From positions 1 through 64,000 of IMG/VR virus record IMGVR_UViG_3300020471_000004: a stretch of 64,000 nucleotides of DNA, one strand, 5' to 3'. The translations under genes and the position numbers were made by a program. Shown one piece after another: positions 8,184 through 17,577 of this stretch. Under the pieces are notes generated by a model. The model searched no databases. It was not told the DNA's origin and saw only the letters and a program-made list of their open reading frames with translations. Positions within the stretch are counted from its first letter, which is position 1. The number at the start of each line of letters is the position of its first letter. This stretch comes from a virus.

Positions 8184-8912
8184 CTATATCCCGAATGTTT
8201 CAGTTTTAAACCAAGTATCAATGTCGTCCCTACTTACGGGCCAATACGATTGGACGTCTACATTCATTGTGCTGCTGATAGGTAATCCGCTGTCATGCTC
8301 GAACTGTCCGTCTACAGCTACCTGCACATCGGTAATAATGCAAGGGCTCATAGAAAAGAAATTACCTATAGTACATTTGAATATTCGGTTTTCGATCAAA
8401 CTTGATACGTCTTGGTTCTGTCCCTTAGAATACGCGTCAATTGCCGTAAGTATAGGACTAGGCCCAGGTACCCTTGTTCTGCCGAAATCATCTAACTCTG
8501 GCGTTATGAGCCTAAGCATGTTAACCATAGGCTTGTGTACGTCCTGCGCACCTGACTTCCACGCACTTAGTTCAAAAGGCAAGGAAATAGAAAGATAGCT
8601 AGGGCCAGACCATGTTTGCGGGCTAGCGTACTTGACTTTCTGGCTTCCACCTAAAGACCTTTTGGATATTGAGTCAACAAGCTGCGCAACATTCGCTACA
8701 CCAGGTACTGCTTCTGCAAGACCTCCCATAGGGTCCCAATTGTTTGCAAGACTAAAACTAAAGTCTTCTGGTATATAACCCTCAAAAACATCGACACCAT
8801 CAAGCGACTCTATTCGGGTTTTGTACATACCGTCTACATGAATAAGACCGTCTTGACTTTGACCTACATCAGAGCCGTCTGGTCTACCAAAGGCAGTAGT
8901 TAGATAGTTCAT
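8184..8912 (-). CDS. Probable baseplate / tube-initiator protein
   Basis: 242 residues, mixed beta-strand. A segment W-S-G-P-S-Y-L-S-I-S-L-P-F-E-L (about 103-117) followed by D-V-x-K-P-M-V-N-M-L-R-L-I-T-P recalls baseplate-tail-tube junction proteins of the gp48/gp54 type, which cap the hub and start tube polymerisation. The N-terminal part has no recognised domain. Position between tape measure and LysM/hub genes supports such a role, but the assignment is based on pattern and order only. Confidence 0.45.
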   Translation of the reverse strand: MNYLTTAFGRPDGSDVGQSQDGLIHVDGMYKTRIESLDGVDVFEGYIPEDFSFSLANNWDPMGGLAEAVPGVANVAQLVDSISKRSLGGSQKVKYASPQTWSGPSYLSISLPFELSAWKSGAQDVHKPMVNMLRLITPELDDFGRTRVPGPSPILTAIDAYSKGQNQDVSSLIENRIFKCTIGNFFSMSPCIITDVQVAVDGQFEHDSGLPISSTMNVDVQSYWPVSRDDIDTWFKTETFGI

Positions 8913-11650
8913 TAGATATATCCCAAATTAATCAAAGTAAAGGTAGGGTCATCTACAATCACAGGAACGTTATTTAAAGAAGGTCTATTGTTGAACACAG
9001 AGGCTTGCTTAGGCATATCTTTAGGTTTAGCAGCTTTTTGTGATACAACAGAGTTCTTTTTCTCAGGTTTAGGCTCAGGTATATTAACAATGACCTCAGG
9101 CGGGTCTTGCTTTTCAAAAGGGCTAAACCTCTCAGGAACATTAGACGGCATAGTGCTGTCTATCATTGGGCTTATGTTTTGCTCTATAGGAGAGTTGATA
9201 AAACTTGAATAACTTTGTGATACTGCATCGACAATCTCTGCCTGACTATCTAGATTACGGTAGTCAAACACAGGTTGGTTAGTAGACAAGTTATACTCTC
9301 GAGAGCTAGGCTCAGGACTTAGACCGTGTTTGGTTCTGACAATCTCCTGTGCCCTAGCATAGCTTAAACCAGGGCTAGTACTTTTAATGCTTTCTATCTC
9401 TGCCTCTATCAAAGCATAGTTTGCTACATAAGTACGCTCTTTAGCTTCTTCGCGCTCTTTTTCCAGAAGCGCTCGTTCTTTTTTGTTTTGCCTAGATCTG
9501 TTTGCAAGATGCGATTCAACGTAGTTACTAGACCTTCTTAACTCGTTTGCGCTCTCTCTTGCGCTTTCTACTATAGGATTACTGTCAAAAGTTTGAGAAA
9601 TTATTTCACCGTTTCTTAGTCGGGCACTACCATCAATAATATTGCCTGAGGCATCCATCAAACCTGCCTGTCTTGCAGAGTTGTTTATAGACTCTTCTAA
9701 TTCGGCAAATTCTCTATCTTGAAAAGTCATATCTGATTCGGTATATGCTTTAGATTCAGGCTCATCTTCTCCCATTATACTAGAGACAATTCCCTCTACA
9801 GCCTCTTCACCTAACCAGCCTCCTGCCATTGCGCCTAAGAAACCTCCTACAGCAGTACCTGCAAAAGGTAGTATCATTGTTCCTAAAGCTGCACCAGCAG
9901 AACCGCCTGCTAAAGCACCTCCTAGTCTACCACCTGCGCCTGCATACTCTACTGTCTTTTCATCGTCAGAAAGAGTAGCATCGTTGTAGGTGCTGTACAC
10001 ATCAGCACCTGCAAACAAAGGTTCAAGAATAGGCACACGACCTAAGGTACGAAGCAAACCTGCTTTAGGAACACGAACTGCGCGTTCAGGAACATCAGGT
10101 GCAGAAACAGGAGGCATAGGGTTTGCTCTTGCTTCTCTTACACTGCGTAGTTTATTTACGCCCATGTAACCTAGACCACCAGCACCTGCAAGAGCGAGAG
10201 CTGAACCCATAGAAGAATCAGGTTGCTCGTAACTTGCGTTCAGTTGTTCTAGTTGCGGTTCAGGTATAGATACTTCTGAGGCATCAATTTCGTCATCATC
10301 ACTACGAAACATATCTAAAGCAAGAAGTCCGCCAGTAGCAAGTAACGCATATTTACCTTTACCTTTAGCACCCTCAGTTATTAAATTCTTGGCACTGTTT
10401 CGGAGATTGCTAAATAAACCCCCTCTTGCACCTTGGTTAGGCTGTGCGTTAACAGGACGCTGCGTAGTCGATTCTTCGACAAAAGTAGGAGTAGACTGTC
10501 TGCCTTGTATAAACTTTTTAGTAGCGTAACCTGCACCGGCTACACCTAAGGCAGTAGCTACTGTGCCTGAACCTGTGTCATATACAGCACTTGCGGCATC
10601 AATGCTATCTTGACCTACAGCATCACCTACGGTTTCCCGTAATGTCCGAAAGCCAGGTATCATATCAAGAATGTTAGTGAAAGCTTCACGAATGGCAGTA
10701 CCTACACTGCGTACCACATCACCTAGCATACCAGGTAAGTCATTAAAGGCAGCGTTTAGCTTTTCAAAGGCTTTGTCTGCAAGGTTGTTCCAGTTATCTT
10801 TAAGATAAGTAAAACCGTCTTTGACCATCTTTATAAGGTCTACACCAAAGAAAGCCTGTAGAACATCATATGCAAGGATAAGTCCTGTTACTACTGCGCT
10901 GATTATTTGCATACCTTTACCAAGTACACCCATAATTCGCCCTAGCTTACCTCCACCAGACGTGCCTCCGAATCCACCGAAGCCGCCTAGCCCACCTAGA
11001 CCAAACATTCCACCCAGACCTCCCATCATGCCTCCGAACGGCATAGTAGGTGCTTTAATATCCTCAGACTGTTCACCTAATTCAGGTTCTTTATCTTTAG
11101 AAAGCTCTTTCTGGTCTTGATCAAAGTCTCTGTCTTTTTGATAACTAAACTGGTCTGCGTATATGTCACGAAGATTACCGATAAGGTTATTGCCTTTATC
11201 GATAGTGTCTATTTGCCTGCGCGATTGCATATCAACCGTATCAGTCAGTGCATCTAGTTTTGTTTCGGTAATAGAAGCAAGAGCATTCACAGACTCTTTT
11301 ACTTTACTATCGCCTTCTACGTAAGGAACTAAGGCAGCAGTTTCAGGTGGTTCATTATACTCAATGTTTACGTTACGCTCTGTGCCTGCGAATTCAGTAA
11401 GCACACGTTGTAACCTATCAGGAAAGCTTGACAGGTCTAGTGAAGCATTAGAATCTCCAATAGCTACAGCATCAGGTCCCATTACATACACATTATCAGG
11501 ATAAAAGCTTGCACCTGTACTGGGGTCTTTGGGAGGATTTGGAGGAATTACAGGTCCTCTGGGTCTGCGTTTAGGTCGATCGGCATTGTCAGCTCTTTTG
11601 GCAGCTAACCTATCTGCGGTATCACCTAAAAGTTCTTCAACGTTTACCAT
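8912..11650 (-). CDS. Tape measure-like protein, 912 aa
   Basis: Residues 1-200 are charged and helical; 206-234 are almost pure Gly/Phe/Met/Leu; 239-270 form a long hydrophobic segment; 570-620 form a second, glycine-zipper hydrophobic segment (G-G-A-L-A-G-G-S-A-G-A-A-L-G); and 690-760 are strongly charged, helical and coiled-coil-like. This mix of helices and membrane-active segments is typical of proteins held inside the tail tube and ejected to form a channel. It lies between two putative chaperone genes and the hub genes, as tape measures do. The length suits a contractile tail of modest length. It overlaps the upstream gene by 14 bases. Confidence 0.6.
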   Translation of the reverse strand: MVNVEELLGDTADRLAAKRADNADRPKRRPRGPVIPPNPPKDPSTGASFYPDNVYVMGPDAVAIGDSNASLDLSSFPDRLQRVLTEFAGTERNVNIEYNEPPETAALVPYVEGDSKVKESVNALASITETKLDALTDTVDMQSRRQIDTIDKGNNLIGNLRDIYADQFSYQKDRDFDQDQKELSKDKEPELGEQSEDIKAPTMPFGGMMGGLGGMFGLGGLGGFGGFGGTSGGGKLGRIMGVLGKGMQIISAVVTGLILAYDVLQAFFGVDLIKMVKDGFTYLKDNWNNLADKAFEKLNAAFNDLPGMLGDVVRSVGTAIREAFTNILDMIPGFRTLRETVGDAVGQDSIDAASAVYDTGSGTVATALGVAGAGYATKKFIQGRQSTPTFVEESTTQRPVNAQPNQGARGGLFSNLRNSAKNLITEGAKGKGKYALLATGGLLALDMFRSDDDEIDASEVSIPEPQLEQLNASYEQPDSSMGSALALAGAGGLGYMGVNKLRSVREARANPMPPVSAPDVPERAVRVPKAGLLRTLGRVPILEPLFAGADVYSTYNDATLSDDEKTVEYAGAGGRLGGALAGGSAGAALGTMILPFAGTAVGGFLGAMAGGWLGEEAVEGIVSSIMGEDEPESKAYTESDMTFQDREFAELEESINNSARQAGLMDASGNIIDGSARLRNGEIISQTFDSNPIVESARESANELRRSSNYVESHLANRSRQNKKERALLEKEREEAKERTYVANYALIEAEIESIKSTSPGLSYARAQEIVRTKHGLSPEPSSREYNLSTNQPVFDYRNLDSQAEIVDAVSQSYSSFINSPIEQNISPMIDSTMPSNVPERFSPFEKQDPPEVIVNIPEPKPEKKNSVVSQKAAKPKDMPKQASVFNNRPSLNNVPVIVDDPTFTLINLGYI

Positions 11651-12599
11651 AGTGTTTAGCCAAAGTTGGAGACATAGAAGAGCTTTTCGATGCAGCCTGT
11701 TTACGTCTTTCTTCTTCTTGCTTCTGTTTGTCTTTTACTAGACAAGAATGCCAATAAAGAAGTTTCATAACAGGAGTATCTTCGGAAATAACAGCACCTT
11801 GGAATTGACCAAATATGTTGTACTGCAAATCCATTATCTTCTGCTGGTCTATAGCTGGTAGTATTTCAAATATGTCTAGGTCTTTATCAACGGTGTACGG
11901 CTTGTCGCACCTGTTGCATTTTAGATCATACATGATTCGAGTGCCGTAAGGCAATGCCTGAAAACGTTCTATATCACCTGCGGTCTTTTCGTAATCATCA
12001 TACCAATCAAATAACTCTAAAGCTTCTTTTAAGGTATCACAATCTAACCACATAAGATAGGGAACAATGTGTTCGTACTCAGGTTCTTCTAGCAGGTCTT
12101 CTGCTTCAAGCAAGTCACGCACAAGAGGAAATTTATAACCTTTAGGTAACTTAAACCCTACTGGAATCTGAGTAGTTCGGGTACGTATATTGTACACCAA
12201 GGTAGTGTTTTTACGTTTACATGCAGCGCGTTCATACCCAAGTTGTTCTAAACTGGTACTGTTTAGTTTCTCTAGATAAGGAACATCCTTTATCACACGT
12301 TCTATACCTATTGACTGAATAGGCCAGTTAGTGCAGGTCCATGTTACAGTCATAACGTTTTCAGGATAACTTTTTTGTTTTAACCAATGTAGGATATATT
12401 TAAAATCAAGTACTCTAAGTTGGGTAACGTCTATGTCAACATGAGACTGAATCAAGTTAACTAGTGTACCTACGCTTCGGTGCTGCGTGGCATTAAATAG
12501 AGTAAGCATATCCCCTACTTCAAGAGGTTTAAGGCGAATACGGTCGAAGGGATAATCGGAATAATCACTAATTATCCCTCCTATTTCAAGCATACTCAC
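11637..12599 (-). CDS. Tape-measure/baseplate assembly chaperone-like protein B
   Basis: 320 residues. The first half parallels the next upstream gene (12596-13363): both have a D-F-x-Y-I/V-x-x-W/Y-L segment followed by S/T-W-T-C, and both carry a late C-x-C/x-x-C-x-K knuckle (here L-K-C-N-R-C-D-K). Such paired proteins upstream of the tape measure in T4-like phages (gp26/gp51 group) act in hub assembly. The C-terminal 60 residues are charged (Q-K-Q-E-E-E-R-R-K-Q). One metal ion may bind the cysteines. ATGA overlap with its paralog suggests coupled translation. Confidence 0.5.
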   Translation of the reverse strand: MSMLEIGGIISDYSDYPFDRIRLKPLEVGDMLTLFNATQHRSVGTLVNLIQSHVDIDVTQLRVLDFKYILHWLKQKSYPENVMTVTWTCTNWPIQSIGIERVIKDVPYLEKLNSTSLEQLGYERAACKRKNTTLVYNIRTRTTQIPVGFKLPKGYKFPLVRDLLEAEDLLEEPEYEHIVPYLMWLDCDTLKEALELFDWYDDYEKTAGDIERFQALPYGTRIMYDLKCNRCDKPYTVDKDLDIFEILPAIDQQKIMDLQYNIFGQFQGAVISEDTPVMKLLYWHSCLVKDKQKQEEERRKQAASKSSSMSPTLAKHYGKR

Positions 12600-13363
12600 G
12601 TTTGTCTAAAGAAAGACTCTGCACCTAGAGAAATTCTTTGTCTTACTGCGGTTTTGCAGCAACGGCATTCAGCAATAAGCATATTACTAGGGCCGTGTGC
12701 GTAGTCGTGGTTATACTGGTCACCTTCGTCCAGTATATCTACATCACGTTCGCCTTGTGCCGCAACCCACTCTAGTTTTTCTTTAAGCGTTCTGCCGTGT
12801 TTAACCCATTGAAGACCTGGCAGCAATTGTGCCATGTTATGGTCTTTAACCAGTCGCATGTACTCAGGCAGCAAAGTAGCGTTAGGAATCTCGAAGTCTT
12901 CACCTAAAACAATTTCTTGTTCAGGCAAATATACAACAGGAATATCATCAAGCTTATACACTTGCGTATTGTCTGTTCCGCAACTTACAGGCACAAGGGT
13001 CTGGTCTTTGAATTCAGGATCCATCATAAGACGTTTGGCATCAGGGGCACTAATGCGCTCTTGATTGTCTTTTGTGTGATACCAGAACCCATCACAGGTC
13101 CAGCTTAGAGAAAGAGGAGTACGTAGACTGCATCTAAGGTAAGTTACAACATAATAGAAATCACCTACAGTTAAGTAGTTAAGCGGTACGTTAACTGAGG
13201 TACGAATTGCTTCTACAAATGCCTCTGGGCTACTTTTAGATACTGCGGTACTGAATAGCTGCATCTGTTTTAAGCTCAAGCGTTGTATATTTAATTGAGG
13301 ATACTTATCCTTAGGAATTAATTTACCACGAGAAGGTAAATCGTCTAGTGCTACTGTTTTCAT
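12596..13363 (-). CDS. Tape-measure/baseplate assembly chaperone-like protein A
   Basis: 255 residues. The N-terminus (D-D-L-P-S-R-G-K-L-I-P, then an L-S-L-K-Q-M motif) follows the pattern of T4-like hub assembly proteins, which start L-P-S-x-G. A segment V-G-D-F-Y-Y-V-V-T-Y-L-R leads into L-S-W-T-C, and E-C-R-C-C-K lies near the end; both are matched in the paralog at 11637-12599. It probably acts with it during initiation of the tail rather than staying in the virion, by analogy. It overlaps its paralog by 4 bases and follows the tube-like gene by 6. Confidence 0.5.
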   Translation of the reverse strand: MKTVALDDLPSRGKLIPKDKYPQLNIQRLSLKQMQLFSTAVSKSSPEAFVEAIRTSVNVPLNYLTVGDFYYVVTYLRCSLRTPLSLSWTCDGFWYHTKDNQERISAPDAKRLMMDPEFKDQTLVPVSCGTDNTQVYKLDDIPVVYLPEQEIVLGEDFEIPNATLLPEYMRLVKDHNMAQLLPGLQWVKHGRTLKEKLEWVAAQGERDVDILDEGDQYNHDYAHGPSNMLIAECRCCKTAVRQRISLGAESFFRQT

Positions 13364-13369
13364 ATTTTC

Positions 13370-13894
13370 CTATACTGGTAAAGGCACGAATGCGTCACAT
13401 GCCACGTTAAGGCTTAGTTTATGCCTGTCATTTGATGCGTAAGTTAATTGCAGAGGTTGGATTCCTAGGGGCCATGCATTACGAGCTATTCCTTCCAAGA
13501 TAACTTCATTCTGGTCATTAAGAAGAAGAAACTTTAGGTCACGCTTGTAGAAAGATGCAGGGTAGTAACCGCCTGTTGAAGGGTTCTGTATTTTGGACTG
13601 CCAGTTCAGTATGTATCTCATAGAACGGGCTTTTTGATCCTCGTAGAGAACCATATCAAAAGGCTGGACTTGACTTCCGCCTGGAAAGAAAATGTTGGTT
13701 GCTGCAATAGTTTTTGATTTTTCAGCTATCTGAGGAAAAGGTAACGAGGCTTCTTCACAATAATGAGGCTGTATAGTTTCAGCACCGTTAAATGTAGGGA
13801 ATGCATCTACAATCCACTTCATTTGCATTAGAGGAGCGCCAGTATCTTTGGTAGCCTCGTATAACTCCTGAATTGTTATTTCTCTTTTTGCCAT
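13370..13894 (-). CDS. Tube-like / baseplate protein
   Basis: 174 residues, beta-rich. The pattern of strands around a long loop (Y-C-E-E-A-S-L-P-F-P near 50, F-D-M-V-L-Y near 80, then W-Q-S-K-I and a final L-Q-L-T-Y-A-S-N-D-R-H-K-L-S-L-N-V) resembles the gp19-superfamily tube fold used by tail tube and tube-initiator proteins. A bona fide tube gene is at 14987-15499, so this one is more likely a baseplate ring or tube-initiator. The assignment is tentative. Confidence 0.45.
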   Translation of the reverse strand: MAKREITIQELYEATKDTGAPLMQMKWIVDAFPTFNGAETIQPHYCEEASLPFPQIAEKSKTIAATNIFFPGGSQVQPFDMVLYEDQKARSMRYILNWQSKIQNPSTGGYYPASFYKRDLKFLLLNDQNEVILEGIARNAWPLGIQPLQLTYASNDRHKLSLNVACDAFVPLPV

Positions 13895-13916
13895 ATAGAC
13901 CTCGACACAGTGGACT

Positions 13917-14603
13917 CTATTCCAAGTCCACTACCATCAACAAATGTTTAACTTCGCCTTGAAGCCGTGTCGTGCCTACTTCTACGTCAATACCGCGAAT
14001 GGAACTTTCAACCGTTTCTTCTAACTCTTCTGCCCAGTCACCGAACTCACCTACGCGCAAATGGTTACGCCTACGGTAAGAGCGCAATGTACTAGATACA
14101 TCATAGAAGTGATAGAATTCCCCAGGTAACATTTCTTGTGTCTTGATGAACTTGATACGGTTCATTCCTGGGTATTTAACTTTTGAAAGACGGGAAGTTA
14201 ATCCAGTATTTTCTTTAGGTGCTTTTAAATCTTTAACACGAACCTCTACAGTCTTGGTCCCTTTGCTAGGGTCAAGCTTGTTTTGTTTATCGTGTCCTGC
14301 AGGTGCACCTCTTAAACTATCTTTAACAGACTTACCATCTACCTTACCAGTAAATGTGCGTGAGCGTTTAAGTAAAGCACTCAGTTCTCGTTGAGATATT
14401 TTGAACTTTAGGTCCAGTGCTTCTGCATCGATTAAATAGAAGTTACCGCCACGAATAGGCTTAACTCCAAAAACATGACCTGCTTCTAGAATTAGATCGT
14501 AACTACGGTGGTGTTGTAGAAACTTTGCAGGTCTTTTGCCTAAGAACTTATACCAAGCGCAGCTTTTAACGTCTACAGGTTTTGCCGATAGACTTATAAG
14601 CAT
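13917..14603 (-). CDS. Probable internal head protein, SH3-like module
   Basis: 228 residues, basic. It starts MLISLSAKPVDV, the second form of the shared N-terminal peptide. Residues about 17-85 (W-Y-K-F-L-G-K, then G-H-V-F-G-V-K-P-I-R-G-G-N-F-Y-L-I, then a helix ending L-L-K-R-S-R) closely match residues 17-90 of the protein at 40585-42285 and more loosely 27881-28819. The rest has no recognised domain. It lies between the tube-like gene and a very basic 109-aa protein. I infer packaging in the head; nothing excludes a tail role. Confidence 0.5.
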   Translation of the reverse strand: MLISLSAKPVDVKSCAWYKFLGKRPAKFLQHHRSYDLILEAGHVFGVKPIRGGNFYLIDAEALDLKFKISQRELSALLKRSRTFTGKVDGKSVKDSLRGAPAGHDKQNKLDPSKGTKTVEVRVKDLKAPKENTGLTSRLSKVKYPGMNRIKFIKTQEMLPGEFYHFYDVSSTLRSYRRRNHLRVGEFGDWAEELEETVESSIRGIDVEVGTTRLQGEVKHLLMVVDLE

Positions 14604-14606
14604 AAC

Positions 14607-14936
14607 TTATCTTCTTTTAGGTTTAGGTAAACGTTGAAGCATCTGTATTTTGCGCTTGTACTCCATATAGAAAGAACGCGCTTCTTTACGTGCTTCTTGA
14701 ATCTCCTGAGGAGAGCCTTCACGATACTTAACTTTATCCAGGCGCGAAAGAATTTTAGAGCGCAAGTTACGAGCTTCACGCTGCATAACTGAATAACGAT
14801 CTTTTTTCTGGATACGCTTACGGTAAGGCCCCCGGCGACGGCGAGGTCGAAAGCGGCGCATACGTCTTTGTGCAGGGTCTACACCTAAATCTTTGTAGTC
14901 AACAGATTCAGATGAAAGGTCAAGATTGATTTTCAT
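14607..14936 (-). CDS. Highly basic internal-type protein with targeting peptide
   Basis: 109 residues. It starts MKINLDLSSESV, the MKI[DN]L-type peptide ending in S-E-S-V. Residues 23-109 are extremely rich in Arg and Lys (R-R-M-R-R-F-R-P-R-R-R-R-G near 24-36) and helical, which suits DNA binding inside the capsid like the small internal proteins of T4. AAGGAT is well placed before the ATG. If the peptide is cut after S-E-S, a protein of about 97 residues with a strong positive charge would remain. Confidence 0.6.
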   Translation of the reverse strand: MKINLDLSSESVDYKDLGVDPAQRRMRRFRPRRRRGPYRKRIQKKDRYSVMQREARNLRSKILSRLDKVKYREGSPQEIQEARKEARSFYMEYKRKIQMLQRLPKPKRR

Positions 14937-14986
14937 AAGTAAGAATCCTTTAAATCGGCCTTCCTTGGCCCTACTTCACGGCTAAA

Positions 14987-15499
14987 TTAGGCAACTTCTT
15001 TGTAGTAGTCGAAGCTGAATTCAACAGCAACAGGAAGAGCTTGCGAACTAGAACCGTCAAAAGAAAGATCAGGTACAGTCTTGGGCCAGACACCGAAGAT
15101 TTCATAAACAGCGGCTTCACTACCGTCCTGTTTAAAGATTCGGAAAGTGCCTGTGACTGCGTAGTCTGCTTTAAAGTTACCAAGCTGAGATTCATGGTCA
15201 CGGCAATAATTAACCCACTGTTCGAGAGGTTTATAAATTGCCATTTCAGAGTTTTCAGCAAACTCTGCACTCATGCTTCCTGTAACGGTATTCTTACCTG
15301 CGTGCCGCACAGTATGACCAAATACTTCTATCAATACTTCTTCGATAGTCATACCAGGCTTAGTAGCAGTACGGCACTGAATACGCAAAGCTTCTCCAGC
15401 ATTTATACCATCAGGTAACTGCGGAAAAGAAAGCTCGTAGTTGTCTGACAATAAAGGATCGCCGATACTTATAGCATCGTCAAGTGTTGGTTTAGTCAT
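14987..15499 (-). CDS. Tail tube protein (gp19-like)
   Basis: 170 residues, the expected length for T4-like tube proteins. It has the family's arrangement: N-terminal S-D-N-Y-E-L-S-F-P, a C-R-T-A-T-K-P-G-M-T strand leading to F-G-H-T-V-R-H-A-G-K, a helix with W-V-N-Y-C-R-D-H, then strands ending V-E-F-S-F-D-Y-Y-K. It is directly downstream of the first sheath gene (12 bases), the classical sheath-tube order. It stacks as hexameric rings forming the DNA conduit inside the sheath. Confidence 0.8.
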   Translation of the reverse strand: MTKPTLDDAISIGDPLLSDNYELSFPQLPDGINAGEALRIQCRTATKPGMTIEEVLIEVFGHTVRHAGKNTVTGSMSAEFAENSEMAIYKPLEQWVNYCRDHESQLGNFKADYAVTGTFRIFKQDGSEAAVYEIFGVWPKTVPDLSFDGSSSQALPVAVEFSFDYYKEVA

Positions 15500-15510
15500 A
15501 TTAAATTACC

Positions 15511-17130
15511 TTATGTCCGGTCGAGATATTCGATAGCTGATTGAATCTGACCCGTTTTCGGAACTACTGCGGTCAAGTGAATTCGTTTGGTATAACGAGT
15601 AGGGTCAAGATAAACATCAACGATTAGATCGCCATTAGCAATAGTGTCATTGGTGTTATTACGACGGTCACAAATAACTTCAAACCAGTACAGGCCACGA
15701 CCGCGGCGCACAGGTTCAAGTAAGTTTGTTAATGTAGTTTTTTGTTGGTCCATCAGCAATTGCGTGATAGGTTTGAACACAGCATATTGGTTATTAAGCT
15801 GTACCGCGGCATGAAGCATAGCAAGCATACGGCGAACACCAACATCCTGTACAGCACTTTTCACAGTGTATAGCGTATCAGCACCCCAAACAACTACACC
15901 GTAGCCTGTCATGTTACGCACGATATTGATTTGGTTTTCAACTAATGCGTTACGGTGACCTTGCTTGTAATTCTGATTAAGATTCAGAATACCATTAAGC
16001 GTACCGTTTTGGATACCTGCAGGTGCAAACCAAGGCGCTTCGTTTTCATCAGTACGAGCATATACCGCAGCTACGTGACCGCTAGGTGGTACCCAAACGT
16101 CAACACCGTTACCTGTATCTCTAACCAATAAGTCAGGGCCGTAGATTGCACTGTGGCTAGAATTCAGGTTCAAGATATTGCGTCTGTAGTCAATAGCTGC
16201 CTGTGTTTCTTGCATATCGCTAGGTAAGTCTAGAACTGCAATACAGTCTTGGCGTACAGTGCAGATGGTATCCATCTTTAATTGAATTGCAGGGTCAGAG
16301 TAGCCTGCATTAATCAAGATGTTTACATCAATTTCTTCTGGGTCCATATAACGATCCCAGGCATTGATAATGTCACCTGTAGTTATTGGGTTACCGTCAC
16401 TACCTTGAGTAAGCTGACCGTTAAGCTCGTTGTTAACGTCATCGCGCATACCTCCACCGATAGCATTAATTAACTGAGGCTTATTGGTATTTGCAAACTC
16501 GTAATGCTGAGTATTGAAACGAATACTCACAAGATTACTACGTTTGTTTACCTGGTCTTCGATATACATTTGACGACCAGACTCGTCTACTTTACGGAAA
16601 CAAGTACCTACGTATTCTTCAAGAGGTATTGTATTTGAACCTTCGTAAACTCGGAAATAGAAGCTATCGCCAGAGTCATCTGCGGTGTTAGGGAAGAACT
16701 CTATCCAGAGATTATTGTTCCATTCACCTTCGTCACGACCGTACACGAGCATAATATCATCTTGTGTTAGTGTGACAGCGTTAGGGTTAGCAAAGCCTGC
16801 ACCTAAGCTTCGAGTATCGCTGTAGTTATTGTCTGTGAATACGATTACGCCGCCGTAAAGGGCATCACGCGCAACACGAGTAAAATATAGGCGATTAGCT
16901 TCTGCTAGAAACGCCTCGGCGCAGTAGTGCGCTTTGTTTTTAACAGGATCTTTCGTGCCGAAAATTCGGCGAAAGTCTTCGTTGTCAGTTGCTAGTGTAG
17001 GTACGCCGATAGGTCCGCGTGTTGAGTACCCTACCATGCCACCAATAGAGGTAGCAGCGGCAGTAATACGCTGGTCACGCAAATTCTCGGCAGTATATAC
17101 ACCCGCTGACGAATTACTGGTAGCAAGCAT
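15511..17130 (-). CDS. Tail sheath protein 1 (main sheath)
   Basis: 539 residues. The N-terminus (S-S-A-G-V-Y-T-A-E-N) and the segment G-Y-S-T-R-G-P-I-G-V-P begin the usual sheath pattern. The C-terminal domain has A-V-L-D-L-P-S-D-M-Q, V-P-P-S-G-H-V-A-A-V-Y-A-R-T-D, W-F-A-P-A-G, and C-D-R-R-N-N-T-N-D-T-I-A-N-G-D. These are conserved in contractile sheath proteins and very similar to the second sheath at 57317-58963. It should polymerise around the tube and contract on infection. Being directly before the tube gene it is the likelier main sheath. Confidence 0.9.
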   Translation of the reverse strand: MLATSNSSAGVYTAENLRDQRITAAATSIGGMVGYSTRGPIGVPTLATDNEDFRRIFGTKDPVKNKAHYCAEAFLAEANRLYFTRVARDALYGGVIVFTDNNYSDTRSLGAGFANPNAVTLTQDDIMLVYGRDEGEWNNNLWIEFFPNTADDSGDSFYFRVYEGSNTIPLEEYVGTCFRKVDESGRQMYIEDQVNKRSNLVSIRFNTQHYEFANTNKPQLINAIGGGMRDDVNNELNGQLTQGSDGNPITTGDIINAWDRYMDPEEIDVNILINAGYSDPAIQLKMDTICTVRQDCIAVLDLPSDMQETQAAIDYRRNILNLNSSHSAIYGPDLLVRDTGNGVDVWVPPSGHVAAVYARTDENEAPWFAPAGIQNGTLNGILNLNQNYKQGHRNALVENQINIVRNMTGYGVVVWGADTLYTVKSAVQDVGVRRMLAMLHAAVQLNNQYAVFKPITQLLMDQQKTTLTNLLEPVRRGRGLYWFEVICDRRNNTNDTIANGDLIVDVYLDPTRYTKRIHLTAVVPKTGQIQSAIEYLDRT

Positions 17131-17160
17131 GTATGTTACTCCTATGGATTTAACTCTACT

Positions 17161-17177
17161 TAACTAGAATTAAATTA
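17161..17177 (-). promoter_or_regulatory. Candidate promoter element upstream of sheath 1
   Basis: The minus strand reads TAATTTAATTCTAGTTA about 31 bases before the sheath ATG, close to the element before the fibre gene at 2364-2380. The 51-base gap between the 131-aa gene and sheath is one of few non-coding gaps in the tail region. A promoter is inferred from the match only. Confidence 0.35.
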
Positions 17178-17181
17178 TTGT

Positions 17182-17577
17182 TCAAGCATAAGAAATTTTG
17201 ATGCTTTGTTCGATTTCAGACCGTATTGTCAGACGTCCGCTAAACTGTCCTGCAAAACAAAACACACGTTTAATATCCAACGCAACGGTGTTGTACAAAC
17301 TAGAGTCACCTAACTCTAATATAAAGTTATAAGGTGCTTCTAACAACAGAAAATGTTTTTGATTATATTCAGGTAGTAACCAAAAGTCTGTAGGTGAAAC
17401 CATACGAGACTGACGAGTTAAAGTATCTGAATGAGGAACAAGGGCACTAGTAGACTGCCGAGAAACTACACTGGTAGTCCATACAGTAGCACTTGAGATA
17501 GCTACATCGAAAGTATAGGTAACACCTACGTCTTTGGGCCGATGTATTGTGCTGTTTACTTTAATTGGAGTTCTCAT
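17182..17577 (-). CDS. Neck or tail-completion protein, hypothetical
   Basis: 131 residues, beta-rich, with no domain I recognise. It lies between the gp15-like gene (one-base overlap, TAATG) and the first sheath gene, where T4-like phages place neck and tail-terminator genes. Its all-beta character would suit a ring-forming connector. The role is inferred only from order. Confidence 0.5.
   Translation of the reverse strand: MRTPIKVNSTIHRPKDVGVTYTFDVAISSATVWTTSVVSRQSTSALVPHSDTLTRQSRMVSPTDFWLLPEYNQKHFLLLEAPYNFILELGDSSLYNTVALDIKRVFCFAGQFSGRLTIRSEIEQSIKISYA

Noticed and set aside
13370-13894. Second tail tube gene
   Set aside because: The fold pattern is only loosely tube-like, and the gene order after the chaperones suits a tube-initiator or baseplate ring better.
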